From Paguma larvata (lineage: Eukaryota > Chordata > Mammalia > Carnivora > Viverridae), in NCBI GenBank assembly GCA_030068075.1, contig CM057825.1, forward strand, positions 125,076,739 to 125,140,738: 64,000 nt of DNA, written 5' to 3'. The notes under the pieces were generated by a model. It did not search any database and was not told the DNA's origin. It saw nothing but the letters and a program-made list of their open reading frames with translations. The number at the start of each line of letters is the position of its first letter. Within the stretch, counting starts at the first letter, position 1. Shown one piece after another: positions 20,790-32,141 of this stretch. The position numbers and the translations under genes are program-made.

Positions 20790-21035
20790 TCAAGTAATGC
20801 CAAACTGGACTGAATCAGGGTTTCTTGATGCTTGTTATAGACACCATGCCAAATACACTTCCAAAGCAAGAATTATTTCTCTTCAAATAGCAGTTGAGCA
20901 TGGCAGGCAAGTCGTGACTGGAATTAGCCTGCTCCATGCCGCCTTATTAACAAACGGCCTCTTCTTTAAGTGGCGTTCCTTTTGAGGCAATTTGCAGAAC
21001 GGTGATAAAAATACCCTCTGCCGAATTACAACTCC
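20790..21035. promoter_or_regulatory. Candidate conserved non-coding block B
   Basis: Repeat-free stretch with GAATTATTTCTCTTCAAAT, GACTGGAATTAGCCTG and GCCTTATTAACAAACGGCC. The palindromic GCC…GGC context and homeodomain-like ATTA cores make it enhancer-like. A 62-codon frame (20797-20985) is open but has no known domain; a small conserved exon cannot be excluded without alignments. Confidence 0.25.
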
Positions 21036-21939
21036 TTCTAGAGGAAGAGGCGATGACCCCACTTAGTCTCTTCCGTGTGGGTGCTCCCGCAGAGACAGGC
21101 CTGGAAGGGTGAGGGACGCGGAGGGATGTCTGCCTCCTGGCACGGGAGCGAGCTGGCGGAACAAGAAGCCGCAGAGGGCTGAGTCCAGGGGAGGCACCAA
21201 GGGGCGTCCCTGAGAAGAGGGAGGAAGGGCTCCGGTCTCTGCAGGCAAAGTGCCTGGTTAGGCAAAAACAAAACAAAAACAAAAACCCTTTTGTCTCAGC
21301 ATATAAGGAGAATATTTAGAAGAGAGAGAAGAAGAGGGAAAAACAAAAGGTAAGGAAGGGAAGGGGGAAGAGAGACTGGAACGGAACGAGTTGAAATACT
21401 AAATGGATTGTGTCAAACCCACCCAGCGGTTCCAGTGTCTGTGATTCATTGGTTACACGTGGCTTCGATTTGCTTTGAAATCCAGATGTGTTTGAAAAGA
21501 AGACGGAACGAGAGCAGGATAAAAGGGAGCCTGGGTCTGATGGTTTGAAAACAGAGCCTGGATATTTTTGGTCATCCCCTCTGGTTTCTCAGTGCCTGGT
21601 GGACTCAACAGATGGTGGGGGACAAGTCCATTCTCTGGAGAGAAAAGGCTTTCAGATGCCGGAACACAGACCTTGGAGCCTCCAGTGTGAAGAGAGACTG
21701 CAACCAGGCCGTCTGGAAATGAAATCGGGACCCCAGCTTCCCGCCACAGCTTGCCAGTGTTACTGCAGCCCACGGTTGGCTCGGAGCATCTTTCTAAAAC
21801 ATACCAGCAACTGTGGCTTCATTTGTGGGTGCGGGTCCAGATGCTGTTTTGAAGAACGCTAGCTTTGCTTCTGACCTCCCACAGCTCACTCTTTCCGGAA
21901 TTCAGATTGAGTCAATGTCTCGAGTATGACCTCCATCCC
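21036..21939. other. Non-repeat stretch, no gene recognised
   Basis: Purine-rich at 21300-21385 (GA-rich). An (A)nC run (AAACAAAACAAAAACAAAAA) lies at about 21266-21287. Frames at 21453-21862 have no recognisable product. Confidence 0.35.
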
Positions 21940-22405
21940 CTCTCTGGCTAGATCTTGCCCCGATTCGCTCCGCTCCAGCCACACTGGCCTCTTCAGAATC
22001 CCTGGACCATGCAGGCAGATAAGCACCTACCTCAGGGCCTTTGAATGTGCTGTTTTCTCTGCTTAAAACTCTATTTCTCAAGACACCTGCTTGAGCCCCG
22101 TGTCCTTAGTCTCACCTTGAACACCACCTTCCCTGACGGCTCTACCTAAAAGTTCTAAATGGCCCACTGCTTCCTAACTCCCCTGTCTCCTTCGCCATGG
22201 TTTATTCTCCTAAGCACGTATTCCTGCCTAATGAGGTACATAAGTTACTGGTTTAATGTACGCTTTGTCCATCTCCTGACTAGATGGAATGCTCCGTGAG
22301 GACAGGCTGTGGTTTGCTCTGTTCACTGCTCAGTCCCCGGTGCCAGGGACAAAGCCTCTAACACAGTAGGCCCTTAATATACATTTGTTAAATGAATTAA
22401 TAAAT
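21940..22405 (+). repeat. L2 LINE 3' region, long fragment
   Basis: CGCTCCAGCCACACTGGCCT, CCTCAGGGCCTTTGAATGTG, CTGTTTTCTCTGCTTAAAAC, CACCACCTTCCCTGACGGCT, TAGATGGAATGCTCCGTGAG and CAGTCCCCGGTGCCAGGGAC follow the L2 3' consensus to its AATAAATAG end. One of the best-preserved L2 copies here. Confidence 0.92.
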
Positions 22406-22425
22406 AGATAAGAATGGGCATTTAG

Positions 22426-22638
22426 GGGGCGCCCGAGGTGACTCAGTTGGTTAAGCGTCCGACTTCGGCGCAGGTCATGATCTCATGGGTCGTGAGTTCA
22501 AGCCCCGCGTCGGGCTCTGTGCCGACAGCTCAGAGCCTGGAGCCTGCTTCGAATTCTGTGTCTCCCTCTCTCTCTGCTCCTCACCTGCTCATGCTCTGTC
22601 TCTCTGCCTCTCTCAAAAATAAATAAACATATAAAAAA
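22426..22638 (+). mobile_element. tRNA-derived SINE, feliform type
   Basis: GGGGCGCCCGAGGTGACTCA start, GTTCAAGCCCCGCGTCGGGC, GACAGCTCAGAGCCTGGAGC, CT tract and AAATAAATAAACAT tail. Target duplication: ATGGGCATTTAG (22414-22425) and ATGTGCATTTAG (22639-22650), 11 of 12 identical. Confidence 0.96.
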
Positions 22639-22650
22639 ATGTGCATTTAG

Positions 22651-24239
22651 GCAATTCAAAAGATGAAAGCATAGCAGAGCCTAGAGTTAGGCAGTCAGTG
22701 GAATGCTGGGCTTAAAGTGACTTGGTTTCATTTCCACGAGGAACTCAACTATATACCTGCTAGAATACGCCCACACTGGTCTGTGAGGAAGACCCGGGGA
22801 CTAAGGCCAATGCTAGGAGCACCCTGGGGATGGCACAGCTGCCCTTCATTGTGCCACACCTTCACTTTGGCCAGAGCCACTGATGGCTTCCCCAAGGTCA
22901 TTTGCCTTGACTTTTGCATTCGAGACCCTCCCCAGCCTGGTAGCAATCAGCCTTGCTATCTATGTCTCTAATACTTCCCCTTACTATGCTCATTCACGCA
23001 ACGAAATGTCTCACGTTTATCTTAAAAATCCATCCCAAGTTTCCACTGAACTCCATTGTTTGCTAGAATAGTACATTGCTTGGTAGAATGGTACAAGAGC
23101 AGTTCTTAATTTTAGCTCAACTCTTCCCCTTTTGCTCATTGAAATGGGGTGTCAGGAGATGCCACAGGTTCAGGGTTTCTGTTTTCCTTCTCGGGGAGTT
23201 TCTCAGAATCTAGGGCCCTTGGATATAGTAACAACGACTGGCTTTTCCTCGGTGGCATCTGTTAAGTAGCATACACAGTGTAATCGTGGAGTGCAGCCCA
23301 GTGCAAGGCCTGCCATGTTGTTCAACCCACAACACACATTAGCACACATGCCATACAAACATTGACACACATGCAGACATAAACACACAGACATGCTGAA
23401 TCAAACACATACAAGACACAAACATGGAGATGCACACACGAGTGTAGACACATGTGAGACAAGCATCCATAAAGACCTGAAATTTCTTGGTCTAAGTTCG
23501 ACTAAGCTCTCAGCGCTCTGTGTAGACAGTCCTGGAAGCTATCAAGGAAAGACACCGACGGCCTCAATGAGGAGAGGCATGGATTCTTCACTCTCAAAGG
23601 GGGTTCATTTCCTTTTTCTCTACCTAGAAGTGGCTGTCTTGACCCACTCAAACTTTTGGCTTGGTTTTGTACCGAAATGACCATAGCCCGACCTTATGCC
23701 AGGTGGTTCTGATATGCCCTGACTTTGCCAAGCCATTAAGTAACTCACTCTACAGGGATTATTTTAAGACAAAGTCTTTGCACTGGGGAGGTGCTGCAGA
23801 TAAGGAGGAAGTAACTGTACTCAGGACTCTGCTTTGAAAAGCAGTAAGGAATCGTAGGCAGGGAAAAGTCAAAACAAGAACACACTACAACTCTTAATTT
23901 TTTTTTTTTTTTTGATCCTTCAAACTGGGGAAAGTGTTCTGAGGGCAGAACCCCTGACAGAAGGAAGTCACGGTGATGGTGTGATGAAGGAAGATAAATA
24001 GAGAAACTTGTTTCAGGGGAATCAGGCACGAGTGAGGAATCTCTCTGCTCTCTTGCCTTCTCAAGTTCCACCTCTTTTAGCTGTTTTGGAAACAATCTGA
24101 GAAGCCTTTCTCTATCAGGTATGGAACTATGCATCTCAGTATCACAAGTCTGGGATATAAGGCGCACGTATGCACACATGTTCACACCTTTGCACACACA
24201 CACTAACATCCGCAGGGCTAAACGTTTTCAGGAAAGTTT
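22651..24239. other. Mostly non-repeat; CA-rich degenerate tract
   Basis: A diffuse CA-rich tract with ACACAC interruptions spans about 23330-23465. A T-run of 17 or more lies at about 23899-23915. An L2-like segment (CACCTTCACTTTGGCC…) around 22850-22990 is possible. No gene recognised; the 154-codon minus frame at 23745-24209 has no known domain. Confidence 0.4.
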
Positions 24240-24520
24240 CTTCCTTTTTCTTTTTAACTTTTTTGATGAAAAGCAATGTGGCAATTGATAAGCGGCATAT
24301 GAATCTGGCCACGAAGTGAGAACTTTTTAAGGAAAGGAAGAATTGTTCTCATTAAGCCCTGAAACAGTATTGTTTTCCATTGATCATCTAAACCAATTTG
24401 CTCTATGTAGAATTGCCGCGTTAAAAAAATTAGCTGTTGATACCATTCGATACCAATTAGATGGATTTTTCCCTCAACATCAGGTGCGCTGGTAGTTTTT
24501 CTCAGTCTCATAATTTAAAA
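24240..24520. promoter_or_regulatory. Candidate conserved non-coding block C
   Basis: AT-rich, repeat-free block with GTGGCAATTGATAAGCGGCA, TTTTCCATTGATCATCTAAA and TACCAATTAGATGGAT. Several CAATTG/TTGAT/AATTAG cores are clustered. The 85-codon minus frame across it (24254-24511) has no known domain. Confidence 0.28.
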
Positions 24521-26127
24521 AAAGGTGATAAGCTATGTGTTCTGAATCAATTCACTTAGATTCCAAGGGGGGCATAATGGAAGGTCTGTTGCTGAAATAA
24601 ACAACAAAAGCTCACTGCTCAGGACGCCGAAGGTGGCAGCCATAACATGTTTTTGTTCTTCACCTGAGACCCACCGACCCGGAATCGCTGTGGCTAGAAT
24701 TCAGGAGTCCGTGCGTTGGGTGAGAAAATTTTGCTTACTGGTTTTCGCAAAGTTCCACTTAACACTGAGCATGTCAGTCGATTATGAATAGAAACAAAAA
24801 TGACTATAGTATAGTAATATCTGTGACTTTTCACTTACAGAAATCATTGCTAGTATCAAATTACAGGCTTCTTTTGTAATGCGATGTAGTGTATTTTACG
24901 CATTTAAAAACAGCATTGTTAGAAGGAGCCAGCGGGTGACCGCGCGCTGCAGAAGGGGTGGTTGGCACATGAAGGGGTAAGACCCCTGTTCCAGGAGTCC
25001 GTGTCATGAGGAGGCATCAGAGTCTGGCATGGCTGGTGGTGGGACCTGAAATCCCATTAGGAAACTCCTTTGGGCCCTGAAGCCTTCCTCACTACCCAGC
25101 AAAATGCAGGTCCAAATGCCGCGGGAGGAAATCTGTTGTTACAATACTTAAGGTTCTCTGGAGTGGCACCAGAGGTGAAGGGAAAAGATAAAAAGATCTT
25201 CCCCTCCATCTGCATGTTTAAAAAATGGTATCTTAGTCTGCATCGGTAGGTTGTAAATTTTTGACCCCTTAATATTCCGATAGGAAAAAAAAAACTTTAC
25301 AAAAATTATTTTCAATAAACTTCCTTTTTTAGAACAGTTGTTGCCCCTGTTTTTTTCTGATAGCGAGCCTGGATCTGAGGGCAGACTGCTGCCCACACTT
25401 GGCCTGCCTTCTCTCATGGACTCTCACCGCCCCTATCTGCCGGGGCGCCCTCAGGAAGTCTCGTCGGTGTTGCGATCCTGCCTTACTCTGAACCCCTCAC
25501 AGCGATTCTTGGAGCATACTTCACTTTTACGCTTGCTGCACCTCTCCTGGAATTGGATGGCGGAAGGTGAGTCTGCTCTCAACAAAGCGCCATTTTCTTG
25601 AGAAAAAGCAGAGAAACAAAGGAAGCACCAGGATTAGCCTTTCTCTTCTACTGAGTCGTAATTAGGCCTCAGCTTTAGGCTGTGGCTCAAATTCCAATAG
25701 GCTCAGGTTCAGGGCCTCGCTCAGCTGAACTTCCTTCCTGGGAATGGTCATCTGCCACCTGGTGGCTGAAAGGGGAATTGCACCCTTCGCTCGGCCCAGG
25801 AAGATCACTCTGGGAGGGCCAGGCTGGATGAGGCGGAACCCCCACGACCCTGAAAAAGCAGGACCGCAAGGAAGATCACTGAGGCTGCGGCTCCGCACCT
25901 AGCATCCGGGTGAGATGTCCACACCCGCCGTCTTCACTGTGGACACATCTGATCGCCTTATGGGAACTGTTTCCACAGTACATCTGGCTGGGAGATGTGA
26001 TCATAGCCTCCATCAGAAGGTCGTGTTAGTTTTTCTGAACAAAACTAACTTCCCGGGGAGAAAATACTCAAACAAAACATAATTACAATTTGTTAAATCT
26101 AAATAATCCTGATAAGTGAGCTGCTTT
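24521..26127. other. Non-repeat stretch, no gene recognised
   Basis: No repeat family recognised with confidence. Open frames at 25148-25417 (minus), 25338-25601 (plus) and 25662-25898 (minus) lack domains. Confidence 0.35.
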
Positions 26128-26370
26128 TTTTTTTTTATTGAGACTTTGTTTTATGCTAGGCACTGTGTTGTGTTTTGCATACAATGTCTCATCTGCTTTT
26201 TTCATTTTGAACAGCTCTGAGAGCTAGGGATTAAATATTCTTGTGATGAAAGTGAAGCTCGGTGATGCTAAAAGACTGTCCAGGTTCCTAAGGGTGGTAT
26301 GTGACGGAACCGGCAGTTGAGCACAGATCTTTCTGACGCCAAAGCCCCTAGCTGACTGCTATGCTATGCT
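26128..26370 (-). repeat. MIR element, minus orientation
   Basis: TTTATGCTAGGCACTGTGTT, ACAATGTCTCATCTGC, GAAAGTGAAGCTCGGTGATG, ACTGTCCAGGTTCCTAAGGG, ATCTTTCTGACGCCAAAGCC and CTGACTGCTATGCTATGCTG follow antisense MIR. Confidence 0.88.
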
Positions 26371-26378
26371 GCTTCAAG

Positions 26379-26398
26379 TACACACACACACACACACA
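26379..26398. repeat. (CA)n microsatellite
   Basis: About ten CA units immediately after the MIR end. Confidence 0.95.
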
Positions 26399-26599
26399 TG
26401 GACGTAAAAGATCAGCTATTTTACTAAACTGCCCTCTATACAGCAAACATATCATCAAAGTACAAATCTAGTGCTTGTACTAGGGAGGTAAGTTAGTTAC
26501 AGGCAGACAGGAGAGAGAGGACTACTGTTCATTACATTATGGTTGCAAAAGAATTGTCAAGTATTTGCTTTTCATTACAGGTGTTATTTTAAATCCATA

Positions 26600-27985
26600 A
26601 ATGTTAGCAAATAGAACCCAACAGCATATTAACAAGGATTTTATGCCATGGCCAAGAGGGATTCATCCCAGGAATGCAAGGGTGATTCAACATAAGAAAA
26701 TGAATCAGTGTCATACATCAGATTAGTTGAATGAAGAAAAATATATAATCATCTCAAATGATGAGGAAAAGGCATTTGATAAAATCCAACACAACACACA
26801 TTAATGATAAAAAATCTCAGGGAACAAGCAACAGAAGGGAACGCCCTTAACACAAAAATGCACAGCTAGCATCATACTCAGTGGTGAAAGTCTGAATGCT
26901 CTTCCCCTAAAACTACTAACAAAATAAGGATGCCTGTTTTCCCCACTGGTATTTAACATTGTATCAGAAGTTCCAGCCAGAGCAATTAGACAAGAAAAAT
27001 AATTGAGGGGCATCTAAACTGGAAAAGAAGGAAAATTACCTCTGTTCATGGACGACATGATCTAATACATGGAAAATCCCAAAGAATCTGAAAGAAAGCT
27101 AATAGAGCTAATGAACAAAGTCAGCCAAGTTGCAGGAGGGGACAAGACGGACACACGTTGTATCCACATCCCTGCAACGAATAACCCCAGCAGGAAATTA
27201 AGAAAGCAATCCCATTTACAATAGCATCTAAAAGAATAAAATACCTGGAAACAGATTTGACAAAGGATGGAAGAAGGAGAATACACTGAAAACTAAAAAA
27301 AAATATTGTTGAGAGAAAGTACAGAATACCTAAATAAATGGCAACACATCCTGTGTTCACAGATTGGAAGATTTAATATTGGTAAGATGTCGACATACAA
27401 AAAGTGAGCCAAAAATTCAATGGCCTAACAAATCTGTTTTTAATAGCCTGTCGGATCTTAATGGCCTTTTTTTGCAGAAATGAAAAAGTTATTACTCAGA
27501 TTCATATGGAATTGCAAGGGGCCCCGAATAGCCAAAACAGTCGTGAAAAAGAACAATGTTGGAGTACTCGTATTTGCCCATTTCAAAACTTACTGCCAAG
27601 CTACAGTAATTAAAACGGTGTGGTACTGGCATAAAGACAGACATATAAACCGGTGGAATAGAAGTGAGAGTCCAGAAACAAACCCATATATCTACGGCCA
27701 ATTGATTTTTGACAAGGGTGCCATGTCCATTCAGTGGGGAAAGAATAGTCTCTTTGACAATTGGTACTGGGACAAGTGGATTTCCACATGCAGAAGGCTG
27801 GAGGTGGACACCCTGACCTCACACCTTAGAGAAAAATTAAGTCAAAATAGATTGATGATCTAAACAGAAGAGCCCAAACCATAAAACTCTTGGAAGAAAA
27901 CACAAGGGTACATTTTCACGATCTTGGATTTAGCAAGATTCTTCTATATGATACCAAAGCACTAGCGAAAAAAATAAATAAATGG
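26600..27985 (+). mobile_element. L1 LINE ORF2 C-terminal segment, 3'-truncated
   Basis: L1 landmarks: GATTCATCCCAGGAATGCAA, GGCATTTGATAAAATCCAAC, GAAGTTCCAGCCAGAGCAAT, GACGACATGATCTAATACAT, AAGCAATCCCATTTACAATA, TATGGAATTGCAAGGGGCCC and CTTGGAAGAAAACACAAGGG. The longest open piece, 27480-27863, encodes ORF2 C-terminal blocks such as VIKTVWYWHKDRHINRWNR. It covers the end of reverse transcriptase through the C-terminal domain, with many lesions. Around 27290-27470 the copy is irregular (A-run, broken order). The usual 3' UTR is absent. Confidence 0.92.
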
Positions 27986-28724
27986 TGTGTGTGTGTTTGC
28001 ATATCTCCAGAATTATGGGAGGACGAAAAATAAGAGTAAGAGCTTTTTAGAGCACCTTCACCCAGGAATTGAATCGCAGTTCTGACGCGAGAAAATGCCA
28101 GGAAAATCCATACATCACTTTAGGCTATATTGACATGCTAACAATATTAAATCCTCCAATCCATGAGCACAGGATATTTTCCAATTTCTTAGAATTCTGA
28201 AACACAGAGAGAATAAGCGATTTACTCAAGATCATGTAATTCACATATGGGAAGATGACAACGGGAACCTGGTTAAGTTCTCTCTCCCAGGACTCAAAGC
28301 TGAGCTCTCTTTCTCAGGGAGCACTACGCTAGGACTACTGTTTGTTTGTAATTTGTGACAGTTCTGGCAAGGGCTGGTCTCTAGTTCCCTCCACCTTTTG
28401 GAAACTCTTCCCCATAGACAGTGTGAATGTGTGGAGGAAAGGTTGCAAAAAGAATGCTTTGACTACTGATAATCAAATTGCTTTCAAGCACACTTCAGCA
28501 CTTTAGAAGCATCCATTTATATATTAAGAATGAGGATGCTAATTGCAAGCCATTCTGAGGTATCCTTGAGGGATCTCTACCGGGCAAGCCTCATTTGAAT
28601 TACTCTCTTCCTTCTACAAACATCCAGTACTTGAGACTTGCAGATTTTTGGCACCGAGTCTGAATTATATGAATTTTTTTTTTTTTGTCAAGATGAAATG
28701 ATGAAGGGGCGATGAGAATGGAAC
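27986..28724. other. Non-repeat stretch with short MIR-like piece
   Basis: A GT run at about 27985-27996. AGAATAAGCGATTTACTCAA with GATCATGTAATTCACATAT near 28210-28250 recalls antisense MIR. No gene recognised. Confidence 0.35.
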
Positions 28725-28800
28725 TAACCAGCATTTACTGAACCCAGCGCGTGCCAGGCCAGGGAATCACTTGTTCTCAGCTCATGCCTAAAAGAAGTCA
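28725..28800 (-). repeat. MIR fragment, minus orientation
   Basis: ACCAGCATTTACTGAACCCA followed by GCGCGTGCCAGGCCAGGGAA matches the start of antisense MIR. Confidence 0.55.
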
Positions 28801-29173
28801 GGTTGAGCTTTTCTGTAGATTTGCCCCTCCTGAAAACAAATAGATCCAACCCTCCCTCCCCAGTGCAGTAACAAGAAAAGGACGTTTAGCTGGAATCCCA
28901 GGGGTAGTAAAGGGAAAGCGATTTTACAATCAGACACCACATACAGGATGGAATTCCCTCCCTCAAACACCTGCTTTTTTCCAACCAAATCTTCTCTCCT
29001 TACCAGTTGCCTCATCTTTCTCCTTTTCCCCTAAAGCATCACAAAAGAAATGTCTTCCATGGTCCCGAGGAATTCAGCTGTGTCTCTAGATTGTACACAT
29101 CACTCAGGAGGACAAAAGCCAGGTTGTTAACTAAACAGTGACAATCACAACTATTTTTGCACCCGCCTACATG

Positions 29174-29198
29174 CGTGTGTGTGTGTGTGTGTGTGTGT
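29174..29198. repeat. (GT)n microsatellite
   Basis: About twelve GT units, followed by ACGTGTGCACATGTG. It generates the His-Thr run of a minus-strand frame at 29039-29254, which is not a gene. Confidence 0.95.
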
Positions 29199-29259
29199 AC
29201 GTGTGCACATGTGGGGGAGGAGGGGAAGGCGATTCTCACTTCATCTGAAATCATTTAGG

Positions 29260-29400
29260 TTATCTCCTTTGCTCTTTCAAAGACCCCTAAGAGATTAGTT
29301 CATCCCATTGTAGAGGAGAAAGACTGAAAACAATTCGGTAACTTGTCCAGAGCTGCACAGCTTGTGGTTGGGGCGGGCCACTGTGGAAGACAGACTTGAT
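29260..29400 (-). repeat. MIR fragment, minus orientation
   Basis: AGATTAGTTCATCCCATTGT, AGAGGAGAAAGACTGAAAAC, CGGTAACTTGTCCAGAGCTG and CACAGCTTGTGGTTGGGGC match antisense MIR. Confidence 0.75.
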
Positions 29401-29567
29401 TCTAATAGTCAAGATGTGAAAGGCTGGTCCCAGAAATGGAAGGCTATGAAGACGGCTTTCTTGATTTCCACATCACGGGGTGAATTCTCGCCTCCATCAT
29501 ATTGGACCTTCTCCAACTGACTCTGAATGGTGGCCAGCCGTGTATTAGGGTTCCCCAAGGAACTTAG

Positions 29568-29795
29568 CGTTTAAGCAAGCTGCACCAAGCTACAGCCACT
29601 GGGCCAATCCAGCCTACTGCAGGCAGGAAAAGATACTGACACACGAGGCTATTCATTTACGTATTGTCTAGGATCGTTCCTACATTACAACAACAGAACT
29701 GAGCAGGTGAGGCAAAGACTGAGTGGCCTGCAAATACTCACTCTCTGGCCACGTGCAGAAAAAAAAAAAAGTGTGCCAATTTCTGGTCTAGAGAG
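29568..29795 (+). mobile_element. hAT-type MER DNA transposon, non-autonomous
   Basis: GGCCAATCCAGCCTACTGCA, TATTCATTTACGTATTGTCT, ACATTACAACAACAGAACTG, AGTGGCCTGCAAATACTCAC, CTCTGGCCACGTGCAGAAAA and GTGTGCCAATTTCTGG follow a well-known mammalian MER repeat ('…ggcccgcgggccaaatccggcc…tttacgtattgtctatgg…agtttgccaacccctg'). I do not assign the exact MER number. Confidence 0.75.
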
Positions 29796-29999
29796 AGTTG
29801 TCTCTAGAGACAGAGAGACAGTCTAGAGTGTGAGCGTGAAGGGAGGTGGTAGGGGAGCCCAGTGAGCCGGGACTTCCTTTGAGCTGACCTTGGCCATGAA
29901 ACCACTCATGAGCCATCAGAAGCCCTCCATCACCTCATTCTCTACAGTGCTCTTAGGACCTTGAAAATAACCGATAGATGAATTAAGCCGGTAGAGGAA

Positions 30000-30340
30000 G
30001 TACTTGCTGCGTGTCAAGCTCTGTCATAGGTCCTGCGAATACAGCTGTGAGCAAAACAGACCAAAATACGGGTGTGGAATGTGGGAGGGCCGAGGGCCAA
30101 AGTGACTGGGGCCAAGTGAGAGCTCAGGGCGAGGTCCTAGGTGTGCTGGAAGGGAGGCAGAGCGGGGTCACGGACGCTCTTGTGGGGCCTTATTCCAAAC
30201 ACAGTGGGAAACCCCTGGGAATGTTACACAGAGTGGATTGGATTATATGATATAAAATGATCGCTTTGTGGAGAGGAAGTTACTGGAGGGCGGAGGTGGG
30301 GACAGGAGATTGAGGATGTTGTGCTTTGTATCAACTCAGG
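30000..30340 (-). repeat. L2 3' region, minus orientation
   Basis: GTGTCAAGCTCTGTCATAGG, TCCTGCGAATACAGCTGTGA, GCAAAACAGACCAAAATACG, TTACACAGAGTGGATTGG and AAATGATCGCTTTGTGGAGA match antisense L2 ('…gccaggcactgttctaggcgctggggatacagcagtgaacaaaacagac…'). Confidence 0.75.
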
Positions 30341-30719
30341 CATCGAGTATCCGCAGCTTGACTAGGCTGCTGACGGGGGAGGTGGAGAAAACCGGCTGGG
30401 TTAGGGAAATACTTGGAACCGGGCTAAAGAGGGCTCGAGGGTAGTTGGGGATGTAGACTGGATCCTAACAAAGAAGCCCAGCCCTTGCCCAAAGAAGCCT
30501 GGCTCCTCAAAGAACTAGGGGATCCTGTGGGAATTCCTCAAGGGATTTATTAGGGTTCCCACCTCCTGCCGGCGCAGGCAGGGTGGAAGCAGCAGGTGGC
30601 AGGCGGGCTCCTCGCGGGCTCCTCTGGTGCCTGCTCGCCACGTCCGCAGAAATAGGCAGACGCAGCAGCCAAGTAAACGGATCTCCGCGTGCCAGGCAGT
30701 CGGCCCCCTCGCAGAAGGA
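30341..30719. other. Non-repeat stretch adjoining candidate block D
   Basis: GC-richer sequence near 30560-30700; no repeat or gene recognised. The 104-codon minus frame at 30507-30821 has no domain. Confidence 0.35.
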
Positions 30720-30960
30720 TGGATTGGACTGGTTAGAGAGAGCTCGACACTTGTGTTGCAGGCCCGTTAATGTCAGCCACAGGTTAATTCTGAGCAATTT
30801 CCAGGTGATCCAATAATTCATTAAACGGACGAAAACAAATCTTTGGAAAATCGAGCCGGTGACAGATAAAAAGCCAATGATTTATTGTCTGCAGAGGAAT
30901 AAGTGTCTCCCGTTCCGTTCTTGAGTCTGTTGAATGAATCGAAGTGTGCAGAAAAAACAA
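30720..30960. promoter_or_regulatory. Candidate conserved non-coding block D
   Basis: Repeat-free block containing CACAGGTTAATTCTGAG, GATCCAATAATTCATTAAAC, ACAGATAAAAAGCCAATGAT and TTTATTGTCTGCAG: HOX/PBX-like TGATTTAT, GATA and ATTA cores within about 130 bases. It sits between an L2 and a MIR, with no repeat inside. Confidence 0.35.
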
Positions 30961-31059
30961 GGTAGGAGCGAGTTCTCCTTAATGAGCATTGTTCAGGCCC
31001 AGGGCGGCGTGCCTTTCATAACGCTTTTCCATAAAGTATTAAGGTGGAAGGAAGCGCGG

Positions 31060-31320
31060 TGTAGCAGGAAGGCCTGGATCGTGAGGTCGGGCAGAACTCA
31101 AGTTTGAATTCCTGCTCTGCCGATTGTCAGCGTCTGTGAACTTGGGCAAGTTGCTTCACGTTTCTGAGCCTCCGCTGACTCCTCTCTTCAACTGGGGTAA
31201 TAATATATTTTCCCCTGTACTCAACAGTAGATATAATAAATGGAAATCATGAACGGAGCCTAGAACATCGCAGGGGACTCGATAAACAGCTGACATGACA
31301 GTTACTGGTGACGACAAGGA
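31060..31320 (+). repeat. MIR element
   Basis: CAAGTTTGAATTCCTGCTCT, AACTTGGGCAAGTTGCTTCA, CGTTTCTGAGCCTCCGCTGA, CTTCAACTGGGGTAATAATA and GGAGCCTAGAACATCGCAGG: nearly complete MIR. Confidence 0.92.
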
Positions 31321-32141
31321 AGACGGTGCGCCCTTTTCCTTTAATGGACACACGTCTCAACGTAAACACTCAGACTGCTGCTGGAAGAACAGTATGAAAT
31401 GCTTGCTTAGACGTCCAAGGACCACGAAGTTTTCCAAGGAAAACTCATGGGGGAAAAGTGGGATATCAGATGACTAGGAATGCGGGTGACAGCATTCGGA
31501 GTGGGTGCTGGTGGACAGGAAGAAAAGGGTCTGAAGTTTAAATGGAACATTGATGAAGGACAGTTTGAAAGCTTCCTTCCAAGTGGTGGTGGAGAGGGTG
31601 AGCGGTATGAAGGGATCATACTTAGAAAAAGATGTTGGAAGTGGTTTGAAGTCTGGATGGAGGAGGTGGTTTCTGAAAGTAAATCAGTAACATTTTAGAT
31701 GCGAAAGAAACCTTAGAAACCAATGGAAGAGCTGATGTTTCTCACACACTTGGAGCTTTGGCTCTCCATCATACTTTCCAGCTGGTGACAGCATTTCTGT
31801 ATTCCCTCGGAGCCCGTCCCTCCCCGTGTGGATGCATATCCTACATTCTGTATACGTCCTTCCATCTTTTATCAATGGGAGGTCTATCATAGCCATAGCA
31901 ATTTTAGAAAGGAATTGCGACCTCCTTCAGCTGAAAGTACCTAAAAGCCACAAAGATGCCTGAAAGGGATATTTTACCACGGATTACTGTTCTCGTAAAT
32001 GGATTCCTGCTCTAACAAAGTATATTTAGGGATTGACTAGTATCTGTTGGAAATCTGTTGGACAAGCCTCGTTGGAGTCCACAGACCCTAAGAACATTTA
32101 AGGGGAACTTTGAGCTTTGGAACTCTCATTGTGTGTATAAG
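31321..32141. other. Non-repeat stretch, no gene recognised
   Basis: No repeat family or convincing coding sequence recognised. Confidence 0.35.

Noticed and set aside
27480..27863. 127-codon frame as a host gene
   Set aside because: Encodes ORF2 C-terminal sequence of L1; both flanks are L1 with lesions.
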